DNA of 29,166 nt from GCA-020352575 sp964600365. Its GTDB lineage: Bacteria > Actinomycetota > Acidimicrobiia > Spongiisociales > JAENVV01. The number at the start of each line of letters is the position of its first letter. Position 1 is the stretch's first letter. Under the pieces are notes generated by a model, which worked only from the letters and a program-made list of their open reading frames with translations, searched no databases and had not been told where the DNA came from. Location: contig CAZRJG010000026.1 in assembly GCA_964600365.1 (NCBI GenBank), forward strand, positions 1 through 29,166, given 5' to 3'. The translations under genes were made by a program, and so were the position numbers. Positions 7,874 to 14,288 of the stretch are shown here, piece after piece.

Positions 7874-8674
7874 ATGTCTGAACTCTCCCTCCAAGAAGTG
7901 GCCGATCGTCTCGGCGTGCACTACATGACGGCGTACAAGTACGTCCGCATGGGGAAGCTGCACGCCGAGAAGCACGGCACGTCCTGGGTGGTGCTCGAAG
8001 AGGACCTCGACCGGTTCCTCACCAAGCCCGAGGCGGGCGAGGGCTCGCTCGCATCGTGGAGCAAGGACTTCGAGGTGCTCATCCTCCGCGGTGACACTGC
8101 AGCCGGCTGGACCCTCATCGAGCAGGCCTTGGCCGCCGGCGTCGCCCCCGAGCAGATCATCATCGAGGTGATGAACCCGGCGCTCCGTCGAATCGGCGAG
8201 AAGTGGGAGCGCGACGAGATTGACGTCTATGACGAGCACCTCGCCACCGCCACGATGCGGAGGTTGCTGGGTCGGCTCTCGCCCTCCCTCAACCGGCGTG
8301 GCAACAAGCGGGGTCGCGTCCTCGTCGCCATGGCGGCAGGGGAGATGCATGACCTCGGCGCCGAGATTCTCTCGGAGATCCTCCGGGGCGCCCACTACGA
8401 CGTCCTCTCGCTCGGTGCGAACACGCCGGCGCAGTCGATCGCCCGGGCGGTGGCACAACTGAACGACCTCGACGCGGTCTTCATCGGAGCCACGATGGAC
8501 ACCGCGTCGCTCGTGGAATCCATCGCGGCCGTCCGCAGTGGCGACCCCACGGTTGCGGTCATCGTCGGTGGTGGGGCCTTCGTCAACGGTCCCGTCGATG
8601 GTGTCGACGCCGACGCCGTCATCTCCGACTTCTCGGATGCCGTCGACGTGCTCGACGGCATCCTCGGTCGCTGA
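7874..8674 (+). CDS. CarH/LitR-like B12-binding transcriptional regulator (probable light sensor)
   Basis: This is a 266-aa, three-part protein. Residues 4-50 are an excisionase/MerR-type helix-turn-helix (LSLQEVADRLGVHYMTAYKY). Residues about 65-140 form the helical cap of B12 photoreceptors, with the diagnostic W-x9-EH motif (W111, E121, H122). Residues about 146-262 form a Rossmann B12 domain with E157-x-H159-x2-G162, where H159 is the expected lower cobalt ligand, and the GGG at 232-234. In CarH/LitR, adenosylcobalamin lets the protein bind operators in the dark, and light breaks the Co-C bond and releases DNA. From memory, Thermus CarH has a His after the motif Trp that ligates cobalt in the light state. 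Here that residue is E112, so the photochemistry may differ. The gene is convergent with an ECF sigma gene, its likely target. Confidence 0.85.
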   Translation: MSELSLQEVADRLGVHYMTAYKYVRMGKLHAEKHGTSWVVLEEDLDRFLTKPEAGEGSLASWSKDFEVLILRGDTAAGWTLIEQALAAGVAPEQIIIEVMNPALRRIGEKWERDEIDVYDEHLATATMRRLLGRLSPSLNRRGNKRGRVLVAMAAGEMHDLGAEILSEILRGAHYDVLSLGANTPAQSIARAVAQLNDLDAVFIGATMDTASLVESIAAVRSGDPTVAVIVGGGAFVNGPVDGVDADAVISDFSDAVDVLDGILGR

Positions 8675-8735
8675 GCCCCTTCGTCCCCTCCCTCGCCCTT
8701 CGAGCCTCCCACCTGGAGCAGCCTCTTCGTCCATG

Positions 8736-8751
8736 CCCCCGGGGCCGGGGG
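8736..8751. terminator. Bidirectional hairpin between convergent genes
   Basis: CCCCCG (8736-8741) pairs with CGGGGG (8746-8751) around a GGGC loop, between the stops of the B12 regulator and the sigma gene. There is no T-run, which is usual for high-GC actinobacterial terminators. Confidence 0.45.
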
Positions 8752-8754
8752 TGC

Positions 8755-9318
8755 CTAGGCGGCGGACTCTGCGTAGGCGGAGCGGAGGTTGGCGAGCCCG
8801 GCACGGATCCGGCTCTTCGCCGTGCCCTCGGGGATTCCGAGGCGCTCTGCGACCTGGCGGTAGGAGAGGGCGCCGAAGTAGGCGAGGGAGATGGCTTCGC
8901 GTTCGGACTCCTTCAAGGAGGTGAGGCGCGTACGGAGCTGCTCGGCAACGCTGTGGTCCACGACCGCTTCCTCGATGCTGGTCTCGGTGCGGTGGTCGCC
9001 CGTGACCCGGCTCTCACGCCGCGTGCGGGACGTGTCCGAGCGCACGACGTCGAGTGCCCTGCTGCGGGTGCGGGCAAGGAGGTAGGTACGGAGTGAGCCG
9101 CGGTCCGGGTCGAACTTCTCCGGGTGCTGCCAGAGGTGGGTGAGCACGTCCTGGGCGACATCGAAGGCTGCCTCCCGGTCGCGCAGGATGCCGCGGGCCG
9201 TGTTGAAGATGGCGGCCTGGTGGAGGGAGTGGGACTCCGTGATCGCCGTGGGATCTCCGTTGCGGAGGCGCTCGGCGAGTTCGTGGTCGCTGTGGGTGGG
9301 GTGGGCTGTGAGGGTCAT
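8755..9318 (-). CDS. ECF-type RNA polymerase sigma factor
   Basis: This 187-aa sigma-70 family factor has only regions 2 and 4. Region 2 includes FDVAQDVLTHLWQHPEKFD and a downstream LARTRSRALDVVRSD stretch. Region 4 is the helix-turn-helix LSYRQVAERLGIPEGTAKSR. The start is fixed by a strong Shine-Dalgarno AAGGAGA 6 bases before the ATG at 9318; an in-frame ATG 24 codons upstream would begin inside the promoter boxes. No anti-sigma gene adjoins it, unlike many ECF loci. Control is more likely through the operator-like boxes upstream and the B12-dependent regulator next door, as with LitR and its ECF partner in Streptomyces. Possible targets include the divergent DUF4397-sortase pair, but this is inference. 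Confidence 0.92.
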   Translation of the reverse strand: MTLTAHPTHSDHELAERLRNGDPTAITESHSLHQAAIFNTARGILRDREAAFDVAQDVLTHLWQHPEKFDPDRGSLRTYLLARTRSRALDVVRSDTSRTRRESRVTGDHRTETSIEEAVVDHSVAEQLRTRLTSLKESEREAISLAYFGALSYRQVAERLGIPEGTAKSRIRAGLANLRSAYAESAA

Positions 9319-9324
9319 CGTGTC

Positions 9325-9331
9325 TCTCCTT
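9325..9331 (-). promoter_or_regulatory. Shine-Dalgarno AAGGAGA that fixes the sigma factor start
   Basis: AAGGAGA ends 6 bases before the ATG at 9318. It is one of the few strong ribosome-binding sites in the window and shows that this mRNA has a leader. Confidence 0.8.
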
Positions 9332-9343
9332 CGTGGAAGTGAC

Positions 9344-9373
9344 TTTAGCACTAAAACATAATTTAGCACTAAA
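9344..9373. promoter_or_regulatory. Two tandem 12-base near-palindromic operator boxes
   Basis: TTTAGCACTAAA occurs at 9344-9355 and again, identically, at 9362-9373, 18 bases apart start to start. Each copy is symmetric except for its central CA. The A/T-rich boxes stand out in otherwise GC-rich DNA. They cover the spacer, the -10 region and the presumed start point of the sigma promoter, so a bound protein should repress. The adjacent CarH-like protein is the obvious candidate, and sigma autoregulation is an alternative. Confidence 0.65.
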
Positions 9374-9390
9374 CCACATGATGTTGTCAA
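9355..9390 (-). promoter_or_regulatory. Promoter of the ECF sigma gene
   Basis: On the minus strand a consensus -35 TTGACA (9385-9390) is followed, after 19 bases, by TAAATT (9360-9365) as a possible -10. TATGTT (9355-9360) is an alternative. A long 19-base spacer is typical of promoters controlled by MerR-type proteins. One 12-base box lies inside the spacer and overlaps the -10. Confidence 0.5.
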
Positions 9391-9471
9391 GTCCTTTGTT
9401 GACCCGTCAGAAAAGAATCTTCCGCGGCAGATGATCCGGCCGTCGAACCACTCCGTACCCGCAGCAAGAAC

Positions 9472-9485
9472 GTGGGAACTCCCAC
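9472..9485. repeat. Inverted repeat GTGGGA-AC-TCCCAC before the DUF4397 gene
   Basis: Two 6-base arms separated by AC lie 10 bases before the Shine-Dalgarno (AGGAG, 9496-9500). The site could be an operator. As RNA, its 2-base loop makes it a weak hairpin. Confidence 0.35.
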
Positions 9486-9506
9486 CCGACTACCCAGGAG
9501 AACACC

Positions 9507-10292
9507 ATGCGGAAGACCGCAGCTCTCATGGCGCTCCTGCTGGCGCTCTCGCTCATCCCGAGCGTGGCACTCGCAGATGGCCACACCTCCGATGTCCGCG
9601 TCGTGCACGGCGTGCCGGGCCTCGCCGTCGACATCTACGCAAACGGCGGACTGCTCCTCGAGAACTTCCAGTACACCGAGGTGGCCGGACCGCTCCAGCT
9701 CGAAGAGGGCACCTACGACATCGAGGTCTTCGCCACCGGCGCCGATCCCGCCGTCGATGCCCCTGCGCTCGCCGAGTCCTTCGATGTGCCGGCCGGCGTG
9801 TCGGCTGCGATCGTCGCGCACCTCGATGCCGAGGGAACGCCGCAGCTCAGCCTTGCGGTCGACAACGTCTCCGAGATCGCCGCTGGTGAGGGTCGCGTGA
9901 CCGCACGCCACTTCGCCAACGCCCCGGTCGTGGACATCTGGGCCGGCGACGCCCCGCTCTTCACCGAGGTGCCGAACGGCACCGGTGCCGATGCCGACGT
10001 CCCCGCTGGTACGTACCCCGTTTCGATCGTGCCGACCGGCGCCACCGAGCCCGTCGTGTTCTCCGCCGACGTGGCGATCCCCGAGGGCTCCAACGTCGTC
10101 GTGCATGCCGTGGGCGCTACCGAGGACCTCACGGTTGCGGTCTACGTGATCGACGGCCTCCACAGCGCGCCGTCCGAGGTGCCCTCCGGCACTGGGGGCA
10201 CCGCTGCTGCGATCCCGTTCGTGTCCATGGCCCTGGCCCTGGGCGGCGTGGCGCTCCTCGCCTTCGGCAAGCTCGGGCTCTCCACCAACTAG
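9507..10292 (+). CDS. Secreted/membrane-anchored DUF4397 protein
   Basis: This 261-aa exported protein has a classic signal peptide (about 1-23, cleavage after VALA). Two DUF4397-type beta-rich repeats follow, beginning at SDVRVVHGVPGLAVDIYANG and RVTARHFANAPVVDIWAG. A Ser/Gly-rich linker then leads to a C-terminal hydrophobic segment (about 235-257) and the short tail GKLGLSTN. DUF4397 domains are common in cell-surface proteins, but their function is not established. The start has an AGGAG 6 bases upstream. A sortase gene follows on the same strand after a strong hairpin. No LPXTG motif or basic tail is present, so it is uncertain whether this protein is a sortase substrate or is simply held by its C-terminal helix. 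Confidence 0.88.
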   Translation: MRKTAALMALLLALSLIPSVALADGHTSDVRVVHGVPGLAVDIYANGGLLLENFQYTEVAGPLQLEEGTYDIEVFATGADPAVDAPALAESFDVPAGVSAAIVAHLDAEGTPQLSLAVDNVSEIAAGEGRVTARHFANAPVVDIWAGDAPLFTEVPNGTGADADVPAGTYPVSIVPTGATEPVVFSADVAIPEGSNVVVHAVGATEDLTVAVYVIDGLHSAPSEVPSGTGGTAAAIPFVSMALALGGVALLAFGKLGLSTN

Positions 10293-10302
10293 TCGGGTGT
10301 CC

Positions 10303-10332
10303 GGGCCGGCGCAGGGCAACCTGTGCCGGCCC
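10303..10332 (+). terminator. 13-bp hairpin with GCAA tetraloop between the DUF4397 gene and the sortase gene
   Basis: Bases 10303-10315 pair with 10320-10332 (13 pairs, one of them G-U) around GCAA, a GNRA tetraloop. It begins 10 bases after the DUF4397 stop and ends 10 bases before the sortase GTG. There is no T-run. It probably attenuates or terminates transcription, or protects the upstream mRNA end, so that less sortase than surface protein is made. Confidence 0.6.
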
Positions 10333-10342
10333 CCACTCCGTC

Positions 10343-11077
10343 GTGACGATACAGCGCACTCTCACCGTTCTCGGCCTCGCCCTCCTGGGCGGGGCAGTCG
10401 CCGTGTGGGTGCTGTTCGTGCCGCGCGACGCCGGGGACGTCACCGAGGCGCTCCCTGTCGCGACGCCTCCGGCGGAGTCCGTCGTCACGTTCCCGCCCAC
10501 GGCCTCGACGCCGCCGAAGGCGGATGTCGCCCACACGACCACGACCACGCGTCCCGAGCCTCTCCTGCAAGCCCAGGCGGGCCAACTCCCCGATGCGCTC
10601 GACCGGAACGAACCCATCAGCCTCTCGATCCCCGCGCTCGGGGTCGAGGCGCCGATCATTGCCCTCGGGGTCGACGACGAGGGTCGGATGGACATTCCCC
10701 GCGATATCGACGAGATCGGGTGGTATCGCTACGGACCGACCCCGGGAGAGGGCGGATCGGCGGTGCTGTCTGCCCATGTCGACTCCCGGTCGCAGGGCCC
10801 GGGCGTCTTCTTCCGCCTCGGCACGCTCACGCCCGGCGACCTCATCGAGGTCGTGTCGGACGAGGGGACCCAGACGTGGGTCGTGCGGGCGGTGCAGACG
10901 GTGGAGAAGGACGAACTCCTGCTCGACCGCGTGTTCGCACGCGACGGCGAGCCCGTGCTGACCCTCATCACCTGCGGGGGGTCGTTTTCCCGCTCGCTCA
11001 GTCGCTACGACTCGAACGTCGTGGTCGTCGCCGCCCCGTTCCAGGGCGCCCCTGCGTCACCCGGTCCCGTCGGCTGA
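10343..11077 (+). CDS. Sortase (class E/F type)
   Basis: This 244-aa membrane-anchored transpeptidase has one N-terminal membrane helix (about 6-27), a Pro/Thr-rich linker and the sortase beta-barrel from about residue 90. The catalytic triad is complete: H145 in LSAHVDS, C211 in LITCGG, and R221 ten residues later in SLSRYDSN. The family joins surface proteins to the cell wall or to one another outside the membrane. The length and the GVFFRLGTLTPGD region fit the class E/F sortases of actinobacteria. It starts with GTG, only 10 bases after a strong hairpin and without a recognisable Shine-Dalgarno, so expression may be low or coupled. The DUF4397 gene is its only surface-protein neighbour. 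It ends 3 bases short of the convergent thiolase stop. Confidence 0.9.
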   Translation: MTIQRTLTVLGLALLGGAVAVWVLFVPRDAGDVTEALPVATPPAESVVTFPPTASTPPKADVAHTTTTTRPEPLLQAQAGQLPDALDRNEPISLSIPALGVEAPIIALGVDDEGRMDIPRDIDEIGWYRYGPTPGEGGSAVLSAHVDSRSQGPGVFFRLGTLTPGDLIEVVSDEGTQTWVVRAVQTVEKDELLLDRVFARDGEPVLTLITCGGSFSRSLSRYDSNVVVVAAPFQGAPASPGPVG

Positions 11078-11080
11078 GCC

Positions 11081-12259
11081 TCAGGCGGCCTCGAAGAGCC
11101 CCGCGGCCCCCATGCCGCCGCCGACGCACATCGTGACGATGCCGTAGCGGCCGCCCCGCCGACGCAGTTCGAGGAGCAGGTGGCCGACTTGGCGGGCACC
11201 CGTCATCCCGTAGGGATGGCCGATCGAGATGGCGCCTCCGTTCACGTTGTAGATCTCGTTGTCGATCCCGAGTTCGTCTCTGCAGTAGAGCGTCTGCACG
11301 GCGAAGGCCTCGTTGAGCTCCCAGAGGTCGATGTCGTCGATCGAGAGGCCGGTGCGCTCCAGCAGCTTCGGAACCGCGAAGACGGGACCGATCCCCATCT
11401 CGTCCGGCGACACGCCCGCAGTGGCCATGCCGCGGAACCACCCCAAGGGCTCGAGCCCTGCCCGCTCCGCCTCGTCGGCGGCCATCACGACCACCGCCGC
11501 TGCACCGTCGGAGAGCTGGGAGGCGTTGCCAGCGGTCACGTTCTTGCCCGGCCCGCGCACCGGCTGGAGCTGCTGGAGCCCCTCGAGGGTGGTGCCGGGT
11601 CGGTTCCCCTCGTCGAGGCGCAGGGTCACCTCTTCCATCGATTCCTCGCCGGTCTCCCGGTTCACGAGCTTCTTCGTGGCGGTGACCTCGATGATCTCCT
11701 CGTCGAACAAGCCCGCTTGCTGTGCGGCTGCGGTGCGCAGCTGGCTCTGGAGCGCATACTCGTCGCATGCCTCGCGGGAGATGCCGTACCGCTCGGCGAC
11801 CACTTCGGCGGTGTCGATCATCGGCATGTACGCAGCCGAATCGATGCCGAGGAGGGCTGGGTCAGGCTCGATGCGGAAGCCCGCATCCTGCACCGTGGAG
11901 ATGGAATCGAGCCCTCCACCCACTGCGACCTTGGCCCCATCGAGCATTACCTGCCGGGCCGCAGCAGCGACGGCCATCATCCCCGACGAGCACTGGCGGT
12001 CGATCGACATGCCGGGAACGGAGGAGGGGAGGCCTGCGGTGAGCGCAACGTTGCGGGCGATGTTGAGGGCTTGGTTGCCCTGTTGGAGTGCCGAGCCCAT
12101 GATCACGTCCTCGACCGACGCCGGGTCGACCCCGGCCCGCTCCACGGCGGCCCGCACCGCGTATGCGCCCAATGAGGGTCCAGGCGTCACGTTGAAGAGC
12201 CCTCGATAGGCCTTTCCGATGGGCGTGCGGGCGGTGGAGACGATGACGGCTTCCTGCAT
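11081..12259 (-). CDS. Acetyl-CoA acyltransferase (thiolase)
   Basis: This 392-aa type-II thiolase cleaves 3-ketoacyl-CoA in beta-oxidation or condenses two acyl-CoA units. The catalytic residues lie almost exactly as in the well-studied bacterial thiolase: C90 in DRQCSSGM, NEAFA, H348 in SIGHPYG, and C378 in MCVGGGMG. It is full length. The start has a GAGGAG 6 bases upstream and a TAGGGT promoter element further back. It is divergent from the thioesterase-MaoC fusion, and acyl-CoA enzymes follow later in the window, which suggests fatty-acid degradation or modification. Sequence alone does not separate a degradative from a biosynthetic role. Confidence 0.94.
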   Translation of the reverse strand: MQEAVIVSTARTPIGKAYRGLFNVTPGPSLGAYAVRAAVERAGVDPASVEDVIMGSALQQGNQALNIARNVALTAGLPSSVPGMSIDRQCSSGMMAVAAAARQVMLDGAKVAVGGGLDSISTVQDAGFRIEPDPALLGIDSAAYMPMIDTAEVVAERYGISREACDEYALQSQLRTAAAQQAGLFDEEIIEVTATKKLVNRETGEESMEEVTLRLDEGNRPGTTLEGLQQLQPVRGPGKNVTAGNASQLSDGAAAVVVMAADEAERAGLEPLGWFRGMATAGVSPDEMGIGPVFAVPKLLERTGLSIDDIDLWELNEAFAVQTLYCRDELGIDNEIYNVNGGAISIGHPYGMTGARQVGHLLLELRRRGGRYGIVTMCVGGGMGAAGLFEAA

Positions 12260-12288
12260 GACCTGCTCCTCGACGATGTGGCCGCGCG

Positions 12289-12294
12289 ACCCTA
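12289..12294 (-). promoter_or_regulatory. Possible -10 element (TAGGGT) of the thiolase gene
   Basis: TAGGGT lies 29 bases before the thiolase ATG, giving an ordinary leadered mRNA that contains the GAGGAG ribosome-binding site (12266-12271). Confidence 0.35.
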
Positions 12295-12312
12295 GCGACC
12301 GGTAGGTGCGCC

Positions 12313-12318
12313 TAGCCT
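12313..12318 (+). promoter_or_regulatory. Leaderless-type -10 element (TAGCCT) of the hotdog fusion gene
   Basis: TAGCCT lies 6 bases before the ATG at 12325, with no Shine-Dalgarno. Confidence 0.5.
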
Positions 12319-12324
12319 CGCCCG

Positions 12325-13251
12325 ATGGAACCCGGCACCTTCCCTGTGACGTACACGCGCAAGATGCGCCTCTCCGACACCGATGCCCAGGGCATCGTCT
12401 TCAACGCGAACTACCCGGTGTATTGGGACGATGCGAGCACGGACCTCTTCGACGCGGTTGGCATTCCGTGGGGCGATTTCGTCGCCAAGGGGTACGAGAT
12501 GGTCACCGCCCACGTCGAGGTCGACTATCGGGCCCCGGGACGACTCGGCGATGTGCTCGTCACGGGCATCGGGGTCCGAGAGATCGGGACGACCTCGGTC
12601 GTGCTCAACGCGGCGACGTGGAGGGAGTCCGACGGAGCGCTCCTTGCTGAGGGGCACCTGAGGTGGGTCGCCCTCGAGGTCGGCTCGTTCCGCCCGACCC
12701 CGGTGCCGGAGTTCTTCGTCGAGGCCGTCGACCAGCTCCAGGGCGCTCCCGTGCCCCGGGTGGAACGGGGCCCCCGGCCCCGCATGAAGCCGCCACAGCC
12801 GCCGGTGCGGTACCTCGAGGATTGGGTCGAGGGACAAGTCATCGAGACCGACCCGTATCTGGTGACGAGGGAGGAACTCGTTGCGTTCGCACGCCAGTAC
12901 GACCCCCAGGCGATCCACATCGATGAGGCCGCCGCCGAGGACGGGCCGTTCGGTGGTCTCATCGCGTCGGGATGGCACACAGGTTCGATCGTGATGCGGG
13001 GATTCGTCGAACACGTGGTGAGCCCGCGCCACACCCTCGGTTCCCCGGGTATCGATGAGCTCCGCTGGCGTGCACCGGTGCGGCCGGGCGACCGAATCCA
13101 CGCGAGGGTCACCGTGGAACGCGTCGAACCGTCGGAACGGAACCCCCACCGTGGCACCGTCCACACGTTCACCGAGGCGTTCAACCAGGACGATGTCCTC
13201 GTGATGACGATGCGGGGCCGCGGCATCTACCTCAGGCGTCCCCAAGCGTGA
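12325..13251 (+). CDS. Two-domain hotdog protein: 4HBT-type thioesterase fused to MaoC-like hydratase
   Basis: This 308-aa protein joins two different hotdog folds. Residues about 8-130 match the 4-hydroxybenzoyl-CoA thioesterase family, with the active-site motif D20-AQG-IVF-N27 and a following Tyr (Y30). Residues about 160-305 match MaoC-type enoyl-CoA hydratases, with QYDPQAIHID containing the catalytic pair D193 and H198 and the downstream FGGLIASGWHT. A Pro/Arg-rich linker separates them. A plausible role is acyl-CoA hydration plus thioester hydrolysis in one protein, near a divergent thiolase. The substrate is unknown. The joint is in one uninterrupted frame with no sign of a frameshift. 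Confidence 0.88.
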   Translation: MEPGTFPVTYTRKMRLSDTDAQGIVFNANYPVYWDDASTDLFDAVGIPWGDFVAKGYEMVTAHVEVDYRAPGRLGDVLVTGIGVREIGTTSVVLNAATWRESDGALLAEGHLRWVALEVGSFRPTPVPEFFVEAVDQLQGAPVPRVERGPRPRMKPPQPPVRYLEDWVEGQVIETDPYLVTREELVAFARQYDPQAIHIDEAAAEDGPFGGLIASGWHTGSIVMRGFVEHVVSPRHTLGSPGIDELRWRAPVRPGDRIHARVTVERVEPSERNPHRGTVHTFTEAFNQDDVLVMTMRGRGIYLRRPQA

Positions 13252-13261
13252 CCGAGCGGAC

Positions 13262-14266
13262 CTAGCCCTCGATGATGCCGTGGCCCTCGGGCCGGGCTTC
13301 GCGGGTCATGAGCCGCTCGACGGACTCGAGGGGCGTCGATTCGCCGCGCAGGACCCGGCCGACCTCCTCGGCGATGGGCATCTCTACGTCCTCGCGGGCT
13401 GCGAGGGCGAGCACTGCTGGCGTCGTCTTCACCCCCTCGGCCACCTGCGCGGTGTCGGCGAGGATCTCCTCGATCGACTCGCCGGCACCGAGCCGGGCAC
13501 CCACTGTGTGGTTCCGCGAGAGCGGGCTCATGCTCGTGGCGACGAGGTCGCCGAGGCCCGCGAGGCCGCCGAAGGTGAGGGGGTTGCTGCCGAGGCGGAG
13601 ACCGAGCCGTGCCATCTCAGCGAGTGCCCTCGTCACGAACATCGCAGAGGTGTTGAGGCCGAACTGCATCCCCGTGATCATCCCGGCGGCGATCGCCATG
13701 ACGTTCTTGAGTGCGCCGCAGAGTTCGGCGCCGATCACATCGTTGTTCGTGTAGACGCGGAATCGTGGCCGCATGATGGCCTCCTGCAACTCCGTCGCCG
13801 TGCCGAGGTCCCGCAGGGCGATCACCGTGGCAGCCGGCTCCCCGTTCACGATCTCCCTTGCGAGGTTGGGTCCCGAGAGCACCCCGACCATCGCTGCGTC
13901 GTGACCCGGTAGCACATTACGGATCACCTCGGTCATGCGCAGGCCGGTGCCCTGCTCGATGCCCTTGGTGAGGGAGAGGATCGGGGTGCGGGGATCGATC
14001 GGTGGGGCTGCCTCCAGCACGGCGCGCAGCCCGTGCGAGGGGATTGCGAGGAGCACGGCATCGGCACCGTCGAGGGCCTCGCCGAGCTCGCTCGTCGCCC
14101 TCATGTGAGGAAGGGTGATCCCCGGGAGGTAGTCGGGGTTCTCACCCGCGGCGATCGCCTCTGCCAGCTCCGCTCGCCGGGCCCACAGCACAGCGTCGCC
14201 CCCGTCGGCAATGAGGCCGGCCATGGTGGTGCCCCAGGAGCCGGCGCCGATGATGGCAATGCGCAT
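13262..14266 (-). CDS. gpsA: NAD(P)+-dependent glycerol-3-phosphate dehydrogenase
   Basis: This 334-aa cytosolic enzyme reduces dihydroxyacetone phosphate to sn-glycerol 3-phosphate, the backbone for phospholipids. The Rossmann motif IGAGSWGT is at the very N-terminus. SLTKGIEQGT follows near the middle, and the catalytic-Lys region LKNVMAIAAGMITG comes after it. The start at 14266 places the nucleotide-binding motif at residues 5-12. Longer upstream starts would add a low-complexity leader. It lies 22 bases downstream of the DUF368 gene, which may share its transcript, but it also has its own TAGGCT element 8 bases before the ATG. Confidence 0.96.
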   Translation of the reverse strand: MRIAIIGAGSWGTTMAGLIADGGDAVLWARRAELAEAIAAGENPDYLPGITLPHMRATSELGEALDGADAVLLAIPSHGLRAVLEAAPPIDPRTPILSLTKGIEQGTGLRMTEVIRNVLPGHDAAMVGVLSGPNLAREIVNGEPAATVIALRDLGTATELQEAIMRPRFRVYTNNDVIGAELCGALKNVMAIAAGMITGMQFGLNTSAMFVTRALAEMARLGLRLGSNPLTFGGLAGLGDLVATSMSPLSRNHTVGARLGAGESIEEILADTAQVAEGVKTTPAVLALAAREDVEMPIAEEVGRVLRGESTPLESVERLMTREARPEGHGIIEG

Positions 14267-14274
14267 GGTTGGCG

Positions 14275-14280
14275 AGCCTA
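14275..14280 (-). promoter_or_regulatory. Leaderless-type -10 element (TAGGCT) of gpsA
   Basis: TAGGCT lies 8 bases before the ATG at 14266, in the 22-base gap after the DUF368 gene. Confidence 0.4.
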
Positions 14281-14288
14281 CCGGTTGG

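Noticed and set aside
10240..10292. C-terminus of the DUF4397 protein as an LPXTG sorting signal
   Set aside because: A hydrophobic helix is present, but there is no LPXTG-like pentapeptide before it and no basic tail after it.
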